Source of the DNA: Pseudomonadota bacterium
GTDB taxonomy: Bacteria > Pseudomonadota > Alphaproteobacteria > Caulobacterales > Caulobacteraceae
Assembly (NCBI GenBank): GCA_023432855.1
Contig: JAEZEZ010000093.1
Coordinates: 1-64,000, forward strand
DNA length: 64,000 bases
Direction of reading: 5' to 3'
Shown in pieces: positions 19,901-28,912 of the stretch. The notes beneath the pieces were generated by a model. That model saw only the letters and a program-made list of their open reading frames with translations. It had not been told where the DNA came from and made no database searches. Position 1 is the stretch's first letter; each line of letters opens with the position of its first letter. The translations under genes and the position numbers were made by a program.

Positions 19901-19935
19901 CGTTCCGTAATCCCGCGCCATGCGGTAAGGGAACG
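19901..19935. promoter_or_regulatory. Inverted repeat 1 between glmS and glmM
   Basis: CGTTCC at 19901-19906 is matched by GGAACG at 19930-19935, 23 bases apart; the complementarity extends to 10 bp (CGCGCGTTCC with GGAACGCGCG). It lies 48-82 bases upstream of the glmS start. A near copy with the same core and a 22-base spacer is at 19976-20009. Confidence 0.5.
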
Positions 19936-19974
19936 CGCGAAGCGGCGCGCCAGAGTGCGCCATTTAGCACTTGT

Positions 19975-20010
19975 ACGTTCCGGCGCAGCTAAAACTGCAT
20001 TTCGGAACGT
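19975..20010. promoter_or_regulatory. Inverted repeat 2 between glmS and glmM
   Basis: ACGTTCCG at 19975-19982 pairs with CGGAACGT at 20003-20010, and an inner GCAG/CTGC stem is possible. It ends 32 bases before the glmM start. As RNA it would be a hairpin in the glmM leader; as DNA it could be an operator. Confidence 0.5.
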
Positions 20011-20042
20011 TTCGCCTGTTGGCGGACAGTCTGGGAGATTTC

Positions 20043-21401
20043 ATGGCCAAGCGGTCGTATTTCGGCACCGACGGCATTCGGGGCAAGGCGAACGTCCATC
20101 CGATGACGGCCGAGGTCGCGCTGAGGCTGGGCCTCGCGGCGGGCAAGCTGTTCCGCTCCACGGACAACCGGCGGCATCTGGTGGTGATCGGCAAGGACAC
20201 GCGCCTGTCGGGCTACATGATCGAGCCGGCGCTCGTCGCGGGCTTCACCAGCGTCGGCATGGACGTCCGGCTCTTCGGGCCGCTGCCGACGCCGGGGGTG
20301 GCCATGATGACCCGCTCCATGCGCGCCGACCTGGGCGTCATGATCTCGGCATCGCATAACGGCTTTGCAGACAACGGCATCAAGCTGTTCGGACCGGACG
20401 GCTACAAGCTCTCGGACTCCATGGAGCTCCAGATCGAGCGGTACATGGACGAAGGGCTCCAGGAGGACCTCGCCGAGTCCCGCGACCTCGGGCGGGTCGT
20501 GCGCATCGACGACTCCCAGGCCCGCTACATCGAGATCGCCAAGGCCACATTCCCTCGCAGCCTGGATCTGTCCGGCCTGCGCATCGTGATCGACTGCGCC
20601 AACGGAGCCGGCTATCGCGTCGCGCCGACAGCGCTCTACGAACTGGGGGCCGAAGTCATTCCGATCGGTGTGGAGCCCAATGGGTTCAACATCAACGAAG
20701 CCTGCGGCTCCACGCATCCCGGGCCCCTCAGCGAGGCGGTACGTGAGTATCGCGCCGACATCGGCATCGCCCTGGACGGCGACGCCGACCGTGTCGTGAT
20801 GTGCGACGAGACGGGCCAGATCGTCGACGGCGACCAGATCATGGCGATCGTCGCCGGCGCCTGGGCCGACGAAGGCCGGCTGACGGGCGGAGGGGTGGTC
20901 GCGACCGTCATGTCCAACCTCGGACTGGAGCGGTTCATGACCGCCCGGGGCCTCAAGCTGGAGCGGACTACGGTTGGCGACCGCTACGTCATGGAGCGCA
21001 TGCGCGAGGGGGGCTACAACCTTGGTGGCGAGCAGTCCGGGCACGTGATCCTGCGCGACTACGCGCCGACCGGCGACGGTCTGCTGGCTGCGCTCCAGGT
21101 GCTGGCCGTCATGGTCCAGCACCAGCGCCCCATGAGCGCGCTCGCCCGCCAGTTCGATCCTGTGCCCCAGAAGCTCGAGAACGTGCGTTTCACCAGAGGC
21201 GCCAAGCCGCTGGAATCCCCGGTGGTGAAGGCCGCGATCGCCGACGCCGAGTCGCGGCTGAACGGGACCGGGCGGGTGCTTGTGCGCAAATCCGGCACCG
21301 AGCCCCTCATCCGGGTCATGGCCGAAGGGGACGACGAGACCGTGGTCGATGGCGCCATTCGTGACATCGTCGAGGCCGTGAAGGCGGCGACGCCCGCCTA
21401 G
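20043..21401 (+). CDS. glmM: Phosphoglucosamine mutase
   Basis: A 452-residue alpha-D-phosphohexomutase converting glucosamine-6-phosphate to glucosamine-1-phosphate. It opens [16 protein letters not shown]. The phosphoserine loop is [12 protein letters not shown], with Ser104 as the phosphorylated residue. The metal loop is LDGDADR (about 243-249), the sugar loop is GGEQSGH, and the phosphate loop is [13 protein letters not shown] near the end. GGGAG precedes the ATG at 20043. Being divergent from glmS, it places two consecutive steps of the UDP-GlcNAc pathway under one intergenic region. GlmU is not in the window. Confidence 0.97.
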   Translation: MAKRSYFGTDGIRGKANVHPMTAEVALRLGLAAGKLFRSTDNRRHLVVIGKDTRLSGYMIEPALVAGFTSVGMDVRLFGPLPTPGVAMMTRSMRADLGVMISASHNGFADNGIKLFGPDGYKLSDSMELQIERYMDEGLQEDLAESRDLGRVVRIDDSQARYIEIAKATFPRSLDLSGLRIVIDCANGAGYRVAPTALYELGAEVIPIGVEPNGFNINEACGSTHPGPLSEAVREYRADIGIALDGDADRVVMCDETGQIVDGDQIMAIVAGAWADEGRLTGGGVVATVMSNLGLERFMTARGLKLERTTVGDRYVMERMREGGYNLGGEQSGHVILRDYAPTGDGLLAALQVLAVMVQHQRPMSALARQFDPVPQKLENVRFTRGAKPLESPVVKAAIADAESRLNGTGRVLVRKSGTEPLIRVMAEGDDETVVDGAIRDIVEAVKAATPA

Positions 21402-22714
21402 GCGACCAGCCGTGCGGCCAGCCCCGCAGCCTGCTCGCGGATGTCCGGCACGGCGATGATCTCCCAGAAGGCGCCGCGCGTCGGCGGACCCAGCGCGAAG
21501 AGGCGCCGGTGCGGCCGTCCCGCGGCGTCCTGCACGCGACAGTCGTCCTCCACGTCGAGTCCAAGGCTGGCGGGATCGACGCGCGCGGCGCCGGAAGCGA
21601 ACAGCTGGCTCAGCAGCGGATCGTCCGAGCGCGAGAGGTCGGCCAGCGGCCCGGTGCAGTTGACCATCCAGCCGAAGCGCTCGCTGCGCGAGCCGCGCCC
21701 GCCGCGCGGACGCCAGTCTATGGCCAGGCCGTCCGGCAGCGGCTCCACCACTTCGACGCGGCCCGAGGCCACGCGCAGCCGTCCGCTCTCCACCAGTTCG
21801 GCGATCTTCGCGCCTACCTGCGGCGCGGTGCGGTGGCGGTGCACGTCCCACCAGGGTCGCAGGTGGCGCAGGAAGCGGCCTCTCTCGGCTTCGGTGGCGT
21901 GGCGCCACGCAGCCTGGTTGTACGGACGCAGCTCGTCCATGGCCTGGCCCCAGCCGACCTCGCGCATGCGCGCCCGGACCTCGCGCATCATGCCGCCGAG
22001 GGTCTCAGCCTCCGGCCGGCGGGCCGCCGCATGGTGCTGTTCGGCGTCGTGGGGGCGGGGGAGCAGGCCGCGCCTGGACAACGCCAGCGCCCGGCCCTTC
22101 CAGCCCTGCGCCCGGAGCGCCAGCACGACGTCCACCATGGTCAGGCCTGCGCCGAGCAGAAGCACATCGTCCCCGGACCCGATACGGCCCAGCCCGCCGG
22201 CCAGCCAGGGGTCGCCGATGTAGCGTTCGCTGTCGGCCAGGCCCCTCGCGTTGGCGTCCGACGGGGGCGGGTTGCCGACGGCGAGCACGGCCGCGTCTAC
22301 CGCCAGATCACGTTCGGACCCCATCCGCACGGTGACCCCCTCGGGGCTCGTCTCGATGGCCGTCACCTCGCCCGACACCCGCCGGATGTCCTCTCCGGCC
22401 TCCGCCAGAATATGCTCGACGTAGTCGCCATAGACCATGCGGGGGGCGAAGCCCTGGGGGTCGGCCAGGGCCGGATGTTCGCGCTCGAGCCAGCGGACGA
22501 AGTGGTCCGGATCGTCGGCGAAGGCGCTCATGCGCCCCGAACGCACGTTGAGCAGGTGCTCGGGACAGGTGGTCGAATAGGCAAGGCCGCGGCCGAACAC
22601 CCCGGACCGCTCAATCAGCCAGACTTGGCGATCCACCGCCCTGCGCACGATGTTGGCGGCCAGCAGCGAGCCGGAGTATCCGGCGCCGACGATGGCGATG
22701 GTCCGAAACGTCAC
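21398..22714 (-). CDS. FAD/NAD(P)-binding oxidoreductase-like protein (COG4529 type)
   Basis: A 438-residue flavoprotein-like protein of the FAD-NAD(P)-binding group (PF13454 type). The N-terminal dinucleotide motif is [15 protein letters not shown] (residues 8-22). A second nucleotide motif, [17 protein letters not shown], lies near residue 185. The conserved block [20 protein letters not shown] is typical of this group. Homologues include putative hydroxyacylglutathione- or amine-acting enzymes, but no reaction is established. It overlaps the convergent glmM by four bases and lies 63 bases behind the mutase gene. Confidence 0.8.
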   Translation of the reverse strand: MTFRTIAIVGAGYSGSLLAANIVRRAVDRQVWLIERSGVFGRGLAYSTTCPEHLLNVRSGRMSAFADDPDHFVRWLEREHPALADPQGFAPRMVYGDYVEHILAEAGEDIRRVSGEVTAIETSPEGVTVRMGSERDLAVDAAVLAVGNPPPSDANARGLADSERYIGDPWLAGGLGRIGSGDDVLLLGAGLTMVDVVLALRAQGWKGRALALSRRGLLPRPHDAEQHHAAARRPEAETLGGMMREVRARMREVGWGQAMDELRPYNQAAWRHATEAERGRFLRHLRPWWDVHRHRTAPQVGAKIAELVESGRLRVASGRVEVVEPLPDGLAIDWRPRGGRGSRSERFGWMVNCTGPLADLSRSDDPLLSQLFASGAARVDPASLGLDVEDDCRVQDAAGRPHRRLFALGPPTRGAFWEIIAVPDIREQAAGLAARLVA

Positions 22715-22777
22715 GCCGTCCTCCCGCAGTCACCGCTTGCTAGACGGAACCGGCCGCAGGGGGAAGCCGCCCGCGGG

Positions 22778-24283
22778 TCAGATCTCCTGGTTGTAGGCGC
22801 CGACCTCCGGGCGCTTCGCCAACCGGGGCTTCACCTCATCGCGGAACAGGGCGCGCATGTCGTCCTCGGATCGCATGCTCTCGACCACCACCACCAGTTC
22901 GGGCTTGTTGGAGGAGGCGCGAACGAGCACCCACGACCCGTCCTCGAGCGCGACGCGGACGCCATTTACGGTGATCACCTCGTTTATGGCGCGCCCCCCG
23001 ATCGACCCGCCGGACGCGGCCAGTTCCTCGTACTCGCGCACGATGTCCGCGACGACGCCGTATTTCTTCTCGTCTTCGCAATGAGGGCTCATGGTCAGGG
23101 AGGTGTAGGCCGGAGGCAGGGCCGCCTTCAGGTCGGACAGCCGCCGGTCCGGGTTGCGATCGAGCATCGAGAGAATGGCGCCGGCCGCCACGATACCGTC
23201 GTCGTAACCGCGCCCGATCGGGGCGTTGAAGAAGAAGTGCCCCGACTTCTCGAAGCCCGCCAGGGCGCCCAGTTCGGCGGTCTTGCGCTTGATGTAGCTA
23301 TGGCCGGTCTTCCAGTAGACCGTGCTCGCGCCGTTGGCCTGCAGAACCGGATCGGTGGCGTAGAGGCCTGTGGACTTCACGTCGACCACGAAGGTGGCCC
23401 CCGGATGGAGGGCCGACAGGTCGCGCGCAAGCATCAGCCCGATCTTGTCCGCGAAGATCTCCTCTCCGGTATCGTCGACCACCCCGCAGCGGTCGCCGTC
23501 GCCGTCGAACCCGAGCGCCACGTCCGCGCCGGTCTGGCGCACCCGCTCGGCCATGGCGCGCAGCATCGCATGGTCCTCGGGATTCGGATTGTACTTGGGG
23601 AAGGTCCAGTCGAGCTCGCAATCCATCTCGACCACCTCGGCGCCCATGGCGCGAAGTGCGTCGGGCGCGAATGCCCCGGCCGTGCCGTTGCCGCACGCGG
23701 CGACCACCCTCAACGGACGGGTCAGCTTCACCCGATCGGTGATGTCTTTCAGGTAGCGCTCGCGCACGCCGGCGATCTCGATCGCTTCCCCGCCGGCCCG
23801 GACCACGCCCCGGCCTTCGAGCACGATCTCCTTGAGGCGGCCAATCTCGTCGGGTCCGAAGGTCAGCGGCGGCTGCGCGCCCATCTTCACACCCGTCCAG
23901 CCGTTCTCGTTGTGGCTGGCCGTGACCATGGCCACACACGGCGCCTCAAGGTCGAACTGGGCGAAATAGGCCATCGGCGACAGGGCGAGTCCGATGTCCA
24001 GCACCCGGCAGCCGCCAGCGACCAGACCTGCAATGAGACGCCCTTTCACCGCTTCCGAGTAGGAGCGGTAATCGTGGCCTACGACGATGCGGGGTTCGAC
24101 CCCGATCTCATGAACATAGGTCGCCAGGCCCAGGCCCAGCGCCTCGATGCCCGCGAGATTGATCTCCTTATCCAGCAGCCAGCGCGCATCGTACTCCCGA
24201 AAGCCGGTCGGCTTCACCAGCGGGACGGCGTCGAAGTCGGGCGCCGTCGGGTCCAGGTCTGCGCGGGGCTTCGGGCTGGACAT
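22778..24283 (-). CDS. Phosphomannomutase/phosphoglucomutase
   Basis: A roughly 500-residue alpha-D-phosphohexomutase of the AlgC/ManB type that interconverts hexose-1- and -6-phosphates. It supplies mannose-1-P or glucose-1-P, the latter the substrate of GalU. The phosphoserine loop is TASHNENGWTGVKMG, the metal loop DGDGDRCGVVDD, the sugar-binding loop FEKSGHFFF, and the phosphate loop VRASSNKPELVVVVES. The ATG at 24283 is preferred because GGAG lies nine bases upstream; ATG 24298 would add five residues. It follows kdsD by roughly 100 bases. Confidence 0.92.
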   Translation of the reverse strand: MSSPKPRADLDPTAPDFDAVPLVKPTGFREYDARWLLDKEINLAGIEALGLGLATYVHEIGVEPRIVVGHDYRSYSEAVKGRLIAGLVAGGCRVLDIGLALSPMAYFAQFDLEAPCVAMVTASHNENGWTGVKMGAQPPLTFGPDEIGRLKEIVLEGRGVVRAGGEAIEIAGVRERYLKDITDRVKLTRPLRVVAACGNGTAGAFAPDALRAMGAEVVEMDCELDWTFPKYNPNPEDHAMLRAMAERVRQTGADVALGFDGDGDRCGVVDDTGEEIFADKIGLMLARDLSALHPGATFVVDVKSTGLYATDPVLQANGASTVYWKTGHSYIKRKTAELGALAGFEKSGHFFFNAPIGRGYDDGIVAAGAILSMLDRNPDRRLSDLKAALPPAYTSLTMSPHCEDEKKYGVVADIVREYEELAASGGSIGGRAINEVITVNGVRVALEDGSWVLVRASSNKPELVVVVESMRSEDDMRALFRDEVKPRLAKRPEVGAYNQEI

Positions 24284-24391
24284 CGGCATTGGCTCCATGG
24301 GCGTTCTTGTACTGGGTGGGCGGCTAGCTGGCCGCGCCTAGCCGTAATACCAAGGGGTTGCAGAGGTTGCAGGCGCAGGCGCGACGGGAGT

Positions 24392-25345
24392 CTAGACGAC
24401 GCCTGCTCGCAGGAGGTCGTGGACGTGCAGGATGCCGACGGGGCGGCCATCCTCCAGGACGAAAAGCACGGTGACGCTTCGGTCATTCATCAGCTTGAGC
24501 GCTTCGCCTGCGAGGGTGTCGGGAGCAACCGCAAGCGGCGCCCGTGTCATCACCTCTCCGGCCGTGTGGGAGAGCAGGCCGTCCATGTGGCGACGAAGAT
24601 CGCCGTCAGTGATCAAGCCTGCCAGGCGACCGTCTTCCACGACGCCGACGCAGCCGAAATGCTTTTCGGTCATGACGAGAAGGGCCTGCTGCATGGACAC
24701 ATCCGGCGCGACCAGCGGCACTTCCGAGCCCCTGTGCATCAGGTCCCCCACCGTCCGCAGCAGCGCACCGAGTTTGCCGCCAGGGTGGAAAACGCGAAAA
24801 TCGGTGGCCGTGAACCCGCGCCGCTCTACCAGGGCCACGGCAAGCGCATCGCCGATGGCTATCTGCAATGTCGTCGATGTCGTCGGCGCATCGACGCCCG
24901 AAGCGGCTTCCGGCGCGTTGGGCAGCAGCAACAGGACATCCGCGGCCCGGCCCAGGGCGCTTTCGGCGAAAGCGGTGATGGCGATGAGGGGAATGCCGAA
25001 GCGCTTCGAATAGGCGACCACATCCGCCAGTTCCTTGGTCTCACCGCTTTTGGAGAGAGCAAGGATCGCGTCTTCGTTCCGGATCATCCCCAGGTCGCCG
25101 TGACTGGCTTCGGTCGCGTGGACGAACACCGAAGGCGTGCCTGTCGAAGCCAGGGTCGCGGAAATCTTTCGCGCGACATGGCCGGATTTTCCGACGCCCG
25201 TGCAGACAAGTTGGCCCCTGAGCTGGTGGACGGTTTCCACCGCGCGGGAGAAAGCCCCATCGAGGCCCTTCGCCATTTCCAGCAGGGCGTCGGACTCGAC
25301 CTGGAGAACGCGTCGGCCCACCGCCGCGGCGTCGAACCCGCTCAC
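24392..25345 (-). CDS. kdsD: Arabinose-5-phosphate isomerase (KdsD/KpsF family)
   Basis: A 317-residue SIS-CBS-CBS protein converting ribulose-5-phosphate to arabinose-5-phosphate, the first step to Kdo for LPS. The SIS domain (about 35-170) has CTGVGKSGHVARKI, HATEASHGDLGMI and LALSKSGETKEL. The linker FHPGGKLG is typical. Two CBS repeats occupy about 205-317. The GTG start at 25345 overlaps the stop of the upstream gene as GTGA, so translation is coupled. An in-frame reading continues about 100 codons upstream but is low-complexity shadow. The context with GlmS/GlmM and mutases fits LPS precursor supply. Confidence 0.93.
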   Translation of the reverse strand: MSGFDAAAVGRRVLQVESDALLEMAKGLDGAFSRAVETVHQLRGQLVCTGVGKSGHVARKISATLASTGTPSVFVHATEASHGDLGMIRNEDAILALSKSGETKELADVVAYSKRFGIPLIAITAFAESALGRAADVLLLLPNAPEAASGVDAPTTSTTLQIAIGDALAVALVERRGFTATDFRVFHPGGKLGALLRTVGDLMHRGSEVPLVAPDVSMQQALLVMTEKHFGCVGVVEDGRLAGLITDGDLRRHMDGLLSHTAGEVMTRAPLAVAPDTLAGEALKLMNDRSVTVLFVLEDGRPVGILHVHDLLRAGVV

Positions 25346-25614
25346 CGTTCCGACCCCGCCGGTTCGGCCTGCCCGGCCACGATGCCGCCCGAGGCGCGCG
25401 CCTGCGCCTCCTTGGCGGCGCGAAGGGCCTCCTTGCGCATGCTCGCCTTGTTCGCGTCGATCTTGACGTAGTCCGGAATGATCACCGGATGCCCGAAGGG
25501 GGCGGGCGAACGGGCGCCCTGCCCCTGCGGCCATACGGCTGCGAGCGCAATCATCAGGATCGCCACTATGGAGAGGCCGCCGAAAAACCAGCGGTCGGAC
25601 AGGCGCAGAAACAT
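25342..25614 (-). CDS. Small single-span membrane protein upstream of kdsD
   Basis: A 90-residue hypothetical protein, MFLRLSDRWFFGGLSIVAIL at its start, with one transmembrane helix at about residues 12-32. The rest is a charged, Ala/Lys/Glu-rich tail (IDANKASMRKEALRAAKEAQ) that would form a helix. It is translationally coupled to kdsD by a GTGA overlap. The size and topology recall an LptC-like anchor, but there is no OstA-type fold, and a clear LptC is encoded near 55 kb. An ATG at 25650 could extend it by 12 residues. Function unknown. Confidence 0.65.
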   Translation of the reverse strand: MFLRLSDRWFFGGLSIVAILMIALAAVWPQGQGARSPAPFGHPVIIPDYVKIDANKASMRKEALRAAKEAQARASGGIVAGQAEPAGSER

Positions 25615-25759
25615 GGACGGGCCTATAGCGCGCACGGCGTGATGCGTCACGTGCCGGCCTGTCCTTCAACAGTCGTGCAGGTCAGAGCCGGCGATGGGCG
25701 GTTTGCCCGGGCGTGCCGGGCTGGCTAAACCGCCCTCTCACAACAGCCGGAGATCTCGC

Positions 25760-26473
25760 ATGCCGCGCCTCGTCCTGCTTCGCCACGGGCAGAGCCAATG
25801 GAACCTGGAGAACAGATTCACCGGGTGGGTCGATGTCGACCTGACGCCTCAAGGCGAGTCGGAAGCCCGGCGGGCGGGCGAACAGCTCAAGGCCGAAGGG
25901 GTCAAGTTCGACCGCGCCTACACCTCGGTGCTCACGCGTGCTGTACGGACCTGTGGAATGGCGCTTCAGGCCGCGGGCCAGGCGGAGGCGCCCGTCGTCG
26001 AAGACTGGCGTCTCAACGAGCGCCACTATGGGGGGCTCACGGGTCTCAACAAGGCGGAAACTGCGGAAAAGCACGGCGAAGAGCAGGTCAGGATCTGGCG
26101 GCGCTCGTACGATATTCCGCCTCCTGACATGGCGCCGGACAGCCCGTGGAGCTTCTCCGGCGACCCTCGCTACGCCGGGGTAGACACGCCGCGTACGGAA
26201 AGCCTCAAGTCCACCCTGGACAGGGTGCAGCCCTACTGGGAGGCGGAGATCGTTCCGCACCTGAAAGCCGGCGAAACCGTTCTCGTCGCGGCCCACGGCA
26301 ATTCGCTCCGGGCGATCGTGAAACTGGTTTTCGGTGTCGATGACGACGAGATCGTCGCGGTCGAGATTCCCACCGGCAATCCGCTGCTGATCGAACTGGA
26401 CGGCGACCTGCAGCCCATCGCCGCGCGCTATCTTGATCCCGGCCGCGCCACTGTCCTTCCCAAACTGCCTTGA
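25760..26473 (+). CDS. gpmA: 2,3-bisphosphoglycerate-dependent phosphoglycerate mutase
   Basis: A 237-residue dPGM interconverting 3- and 2-phosphoglycerate in glycolysis and gluconeogenesis. The phosphohistidine is His9 in [10 protein letters not shown]. The second histidine is in AAHGNSLRA (about 180). The block [19 protein letters not shown] is typical, as is GDPRYAG. GGAGA precedes the ATG at 25760. It is followed, with a four-base overlap, by a deaminase gene. Confidence 0.96.
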   Translation: MPRLVLLRHGQSQWNLENRFTGWVDVDLTPQGESEARRAGEQLKAEGVKFDRAYTSVLTRAVRTCGMALQAAGQAEAPVVEDWRLNERHYGGLTGLNKAETAEKHGEEQVRIWRRSYDIPPPDMAPDSPWSFSGDPRYAGVDTPRTESLKSTLDRVQPYWEAEIVPHLKAGETVLVAAHGNSLRAIVKLVFGVDDDEIVAVEIPTGNPLLIELDGDLQPIAARYLDPGRATVLPKLP

Positions 26474-26925
26474 AGGGAGCATCGCCGGTCCAATCGATGC
26501 GGCGCGCCATCCACTTGGCGAGGGCGGCCCATGGCAGCACCACGCCGAACCCTGCCGTGGGCTGCGTGATCCTCAAGGCTGGAAAGGTCGTCGCCGAAGC
26601 GGCGACCGCGCCGGGCGGGCGTCCCCATGCGGAGGAGATTGCACTGGATGTGGCAGGCGAACTGGCCCGGGGCGCAGAAGCCTATGTCACGCTCGAACCT
26701 TGCGGCGCACGCACGTCCGGCGCCGCCTCCTGCGCCGAACGCCTCGCCCGCTCGGGCGTGGAGCGCGTGTACATCGCCTGCTCCGATCCCTCTCCGATGG
26801 CGTCCGGCCGGGGCGTCGAAACCCTGCTTGGCGCCGGTGTGACCGTGGAAACCGGGCTCCTCGCGGAAGAGGCGTCGGACCTTTATGCGGCCTGGACGGC
26901 GGCTCATGCGAAAGCAAATGGTTAA
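26470..26925 (+). CDS. RibD-like cytidine deaminase-fold protein (stand-alone deaminase domain)
   Basis: A 151-residue protein corresponding to only the N-terminal deaminase half of bifunctional RibD. The zinc site is visible: His/Glu in RPHAEEIAL, and the two cysteines in [30 protein letters not shown] is the RibD-type substrate segment. The reductase half is absent and no second gene for it follows. The TTG start at 26470 overlaps the gpmA stop (TTGA); ATG 26497 is the alternative but would remove residues that align with RibD. It may be a diaminohydroxyphosphoribosylaminopyrimidine deaminase or a diverged paralogue. Confidence 0.75.
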   Translation: MKGASPVQSMRRAIHLARAAHGSTTPNPAVGCVILKAGKVVAEAATAPGGRPHAEEIALDVAGELARGAEAYVTLEPCGARTSGAASCAERLARSGVERVYIACSDPSPMASGRGVETLLGAGVTVETGLLAEEASDLYAAWTAAHAKANG

Positions 26926-26972
26926 CCATGTTCGGCGAATAAGAGGACGGAAACAGCCAGGGGCCTTCACCC

Positions 26973-28232
26973 ATGTCCGCCCGCCAGGCCGGTGTGCGCT
27001 ATCGCCGCCTGAACCAATCCGAAGTGGACGCCATCTGCGCGCGACATGACCGGCTCTGGGCCTCGCTCCCGGGCGGGGCTCGCGCCGTTTTCGCGTGGGC
27101 CGACCTGTCCGGCATCAGCCTCGCCGGTCGCAATCTCTGCGACGCGGACTTTACGGGAGCCTTGCTCACCGGGGCCGACCTCACCGGGACAAAGCTCGAG
27201 CAGGCGAATTTCTTCGGGGCCGATCTGACCGAAGCCAGGCTTTCAGGAGCCAGCCTGCGGCGCGCCGACCTCCGCGGAGCCTGCTTGCGCGGGGCGGACC
27301 TGTCGGGCGCGGATCTTTTTGAATGCGACCTACGGGAGGGCATGATCGCCGCCGCTGACGCCGCGCTCGGAATTCGAGTGATCGAATCGCCCGCGCGCGC
27401 CAGCGAAGCACAGGGCGCAATCCTGGCCGGGGCGAACCTCGCCAGATCCAAGATGTCCGGCATCGTCGCCCTGAAAGCAGACTTCACGGACGCGGTGATG
27501 AAGGACTGCAAGCTCATCAGGGCCAATCTCAAGCAGGCCAAACTTCAGGGCGCCGACCTCGCTGGCGCCGATCTGTCGAGCGCGGATCTCACGGGCGCGG
27601 ACCTTCGCGATTGTGTGCTGGTAGGCGCCAAGACCGGTATGTGGCGGACGGACGGAGCCGACATGGCCGGCGCCCTGACAGACAAGCCCGTGGGCCTGGC
27701 GGTCGAGGCGCTTCCCTACGATGACATGCTTCGGGCGCACGCTTTGTGGTGCGAAACCGGCGGACGTGAAGGGGAACCGTCGGTCTTCGATCGGGCCGAC
27801 CTGCGCGCGCTCAAGTCCATCAAGGGCCTGAACCTGACAGCCCTTTCGGCGAAAGGCGCGGTCTTCTACGGAGTCGACATGGAGGGGGTCCAGCTTCAGG
27901 GCGCCCACCTGGAAGGCGCCGACCTGCGAGGCTGCAACCTCAAACACGCAGACTTGCGCGGAGCCCGGCTGGCGGGCGCCAGGCTGTCAGGCTCCGACCT
28001 GCGCGAATGCCGCCTCGGACCGCTGCTGATCACCGGCGACCGGTTGCTGCCCGCGGACCTTACGGGCGCCCAGCTCAAGAATGCGGACCTGTCCGGCGCG
28101 GATCTTACCCGCGCGGTCCTGACCGACGCAGATCTGACACGCGCAAAAGTCAGCGGAGCGATAATGCGTGGAACGGAGCTGGAAGGCTCCACGCTCCACG
28201 GCGTCCATGGGATGGAAGCCGCAGTCGCCTGA
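26973..28232 (+). CDS. Pentapeptide-repeat protein with three repeat blocks
   Basis: A 419-residue protein made mainly of A(D/N)LxG pentapeptides that fold as a right-handed quadrilateral beta-helix. There are three blocks, at about residues 40-125, 145-220 and 285-410. They are separated by two non-repeat linkers of about 20 and 65 residues. The linkers argue against the single uninterrupted helix of Qnr-type DNA mimics. There is no signal peptide, so it is presumably cytosolic. AGGGG precedes the ATG. Homologues are common in Caulobacteraceae; function is unknown. Confidence 0.85.
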   Translation: MSARQAGVRYRRLNQSEVDAICARHDRLWASLPGGARAVFAWADLSGISLAGRNLCDADFTGALLTGADLTGTKLEQANFFGADLTEARLSGASLRRADLRGACLRGADLSGADLFECDLREGMIAAADAALGIRVIESPARASEAQGAILAGANLARSKMSGIVALKADFTDAVMKDCKLIRANLKQAKLQGADLAGADLSSADLTGADLRDCVLVGAKTGMWRTDGADMAGALTDKPVGLAVEALPYDDMLRAHALWCETGGREGEPSVFDRADLRALKSIKGLNLTALSAKGAVFYGVDMEGVQLQGAHLEGADLRGCNLKHADLRGARLAGARLSGSDLRECRLGPLLITGDRLLPADLTGAQLKNADLSGADLTRAVLTDADLTRAKVSGAIMRGTELEGSTLHGVHGMEAAVA

Positions 28233-28243
28233 CGGGAACGTCG

Positions 28244-28282
28244 GCGGAAAAGAAATGGGCGGCGCACGAATGCGCCGCCCAT
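28244..28282 (-). terminator. Rho-independent terminator of the first hsp20 gene
   Basis: A 12-bp stem (ATGGGCGGCGCA at 28255-28266 with TGCGCCGCCCAT at 28271-28282) around CGAA. The minus-strand tail TTTCTTTTCCG is T-rich, 29 bases beyond the hsp20 stop. Confidence 0.85.
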
Positions 28283-28310
28283 CAGGTCAGGAAGAAGAAG
28301 AACGGGCGCT

Positions 28311-28775
28311 CTAGGCGGCCTTGCCCTTGCCTTCGATCAGCCCGTTGGCGTTGCCGGTCGCGATTTCGATCCGGCGCGGCTTCATGGCCTCGGGCAGCTC
28401 CCGCTTCAGCGAGATGGACAGCAGGCCATTCTCCAGGCTGGCGTCGGTCACGATCACGTAGTCGGCGAGCTGGAAACGCCGTTCGAAGTCGCGTTCGGCC
28501 AGACCACGGTGCAGGTAGCGGCGCTCGCCGTCATCGTTGGCGGTCTTGCGGCCCGTGACGGTGAGCAGGTTTTCCTTCACCTCGAGGGTCAGTTCGTCCG
28601 ACTTGAACCCGGCCACCGCCAACTCGATGCGCCAGGCGTCCTCGCCGATGCTTTCGATGTTGTAGGGCGGCCAGTTGGTCGCGCTTTCGGTCTTGGCCGC
28701 TTGCTCCAGAAGCTGGGCGAGGCGGTCGAAACCGACGACGGAACGGTAAAGGGGAGTGAAATCAACGGTACGCAT
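28311..28775 (-). CDS. Small heat-shock protein Hsp20 (IbpA-like)
   Basis: A 154-residue small heat-shock chaperone of the class A alphaproteobacterial/IbpA type. It opens MRTVDFTPLYRSVVGFDRLA, which is the IbpA N-terminal signature. The alpha-crystallin domain runs from about 38 to 130 (YNIESIGEDAWRIELAVAGF to LLSISLKRELPE), and the C-terminal tail is short. It holds unfolding proteins for refolding after heat shock. A ROSE-type RNA thermometer covers its ribosome-binding site and a sigma-32-like promoter lies about 140 bases upstream. It is monocistronic and ends at a strong terminator. Confidence 0.94.
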   Translation of the reverse strand: MRTVDFTPLYRSVVGFDRLAQLLEQAAKTESATNWPPYNIESIGEDAWRIELAVAGFKSDELTLEVKENLLTVTGRKTANDDGERRYLHRGLAERDFERRFQLADYVIVTDASLENGLLSISLKRELPEAMKPRRIEIATGNANGLIEGKGKAA

Positions 28776-28905
28776 GCACGAACCTCCTGCATAGCAAGGT
28801 TGCGACGCCCCGGCGGTTTGACCCGAGGCGCTAGGGTTTGGAACGGATGCAACCCCAGTTGGCGGTTGCGTTCGATCCGGAGGCCCGGGGTATCCAGCGC
28901 CTCCG
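28776..28905 (-). promoter_or_regulatory. ROSE-type RNA thermometer in the hsp20 leader
   Basis: The last hairpin of the leader (28781-28801) is AACCUUGCUAUGCAGGAGGU plus U. AACCU pairs with the AGGUU end, and UUGCU faces the AGGAG of the Shine-Dalgarno with an unpaired G opposite it. This UYGCU/bulged-G arrangement is the defining feature of ROSE elements. Further GC hairpins are possible upstream in the roughly 130-base leader. The start codon is five bases beyond the hairpin. Heating would free the AGGAGG. Confidence 0.82.
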
Positions 28906-28912
28906 TCAGAAA

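Noticed and set aside
19989..21908. A 639-codon minus-strand frame across glmM
   Set aside because: Antisense to glmM with no motif or start context; a composition artefact.
21509..25471. A 1,320-codon plus-strand open frame
   Set aside because: It lies antisense to the FAD protein, the mutase and kdsD, all of which have clear family motifs. Long open antisense frames are expected at high GC3, and the translation resembles no protein.
26918..26929. The palindrome ATGGTTAACCAT
   Set aside because: It is perfect but short and contains the deaminase stop codon. Only one TTAA half is present, so it is not a CtrA site; likely chance.
26973..28232. Quinolone-resistance pentapeptide protein
   Set aside because: The interrupted repeat blocks and length do not match Qnr or MfpA proteins.
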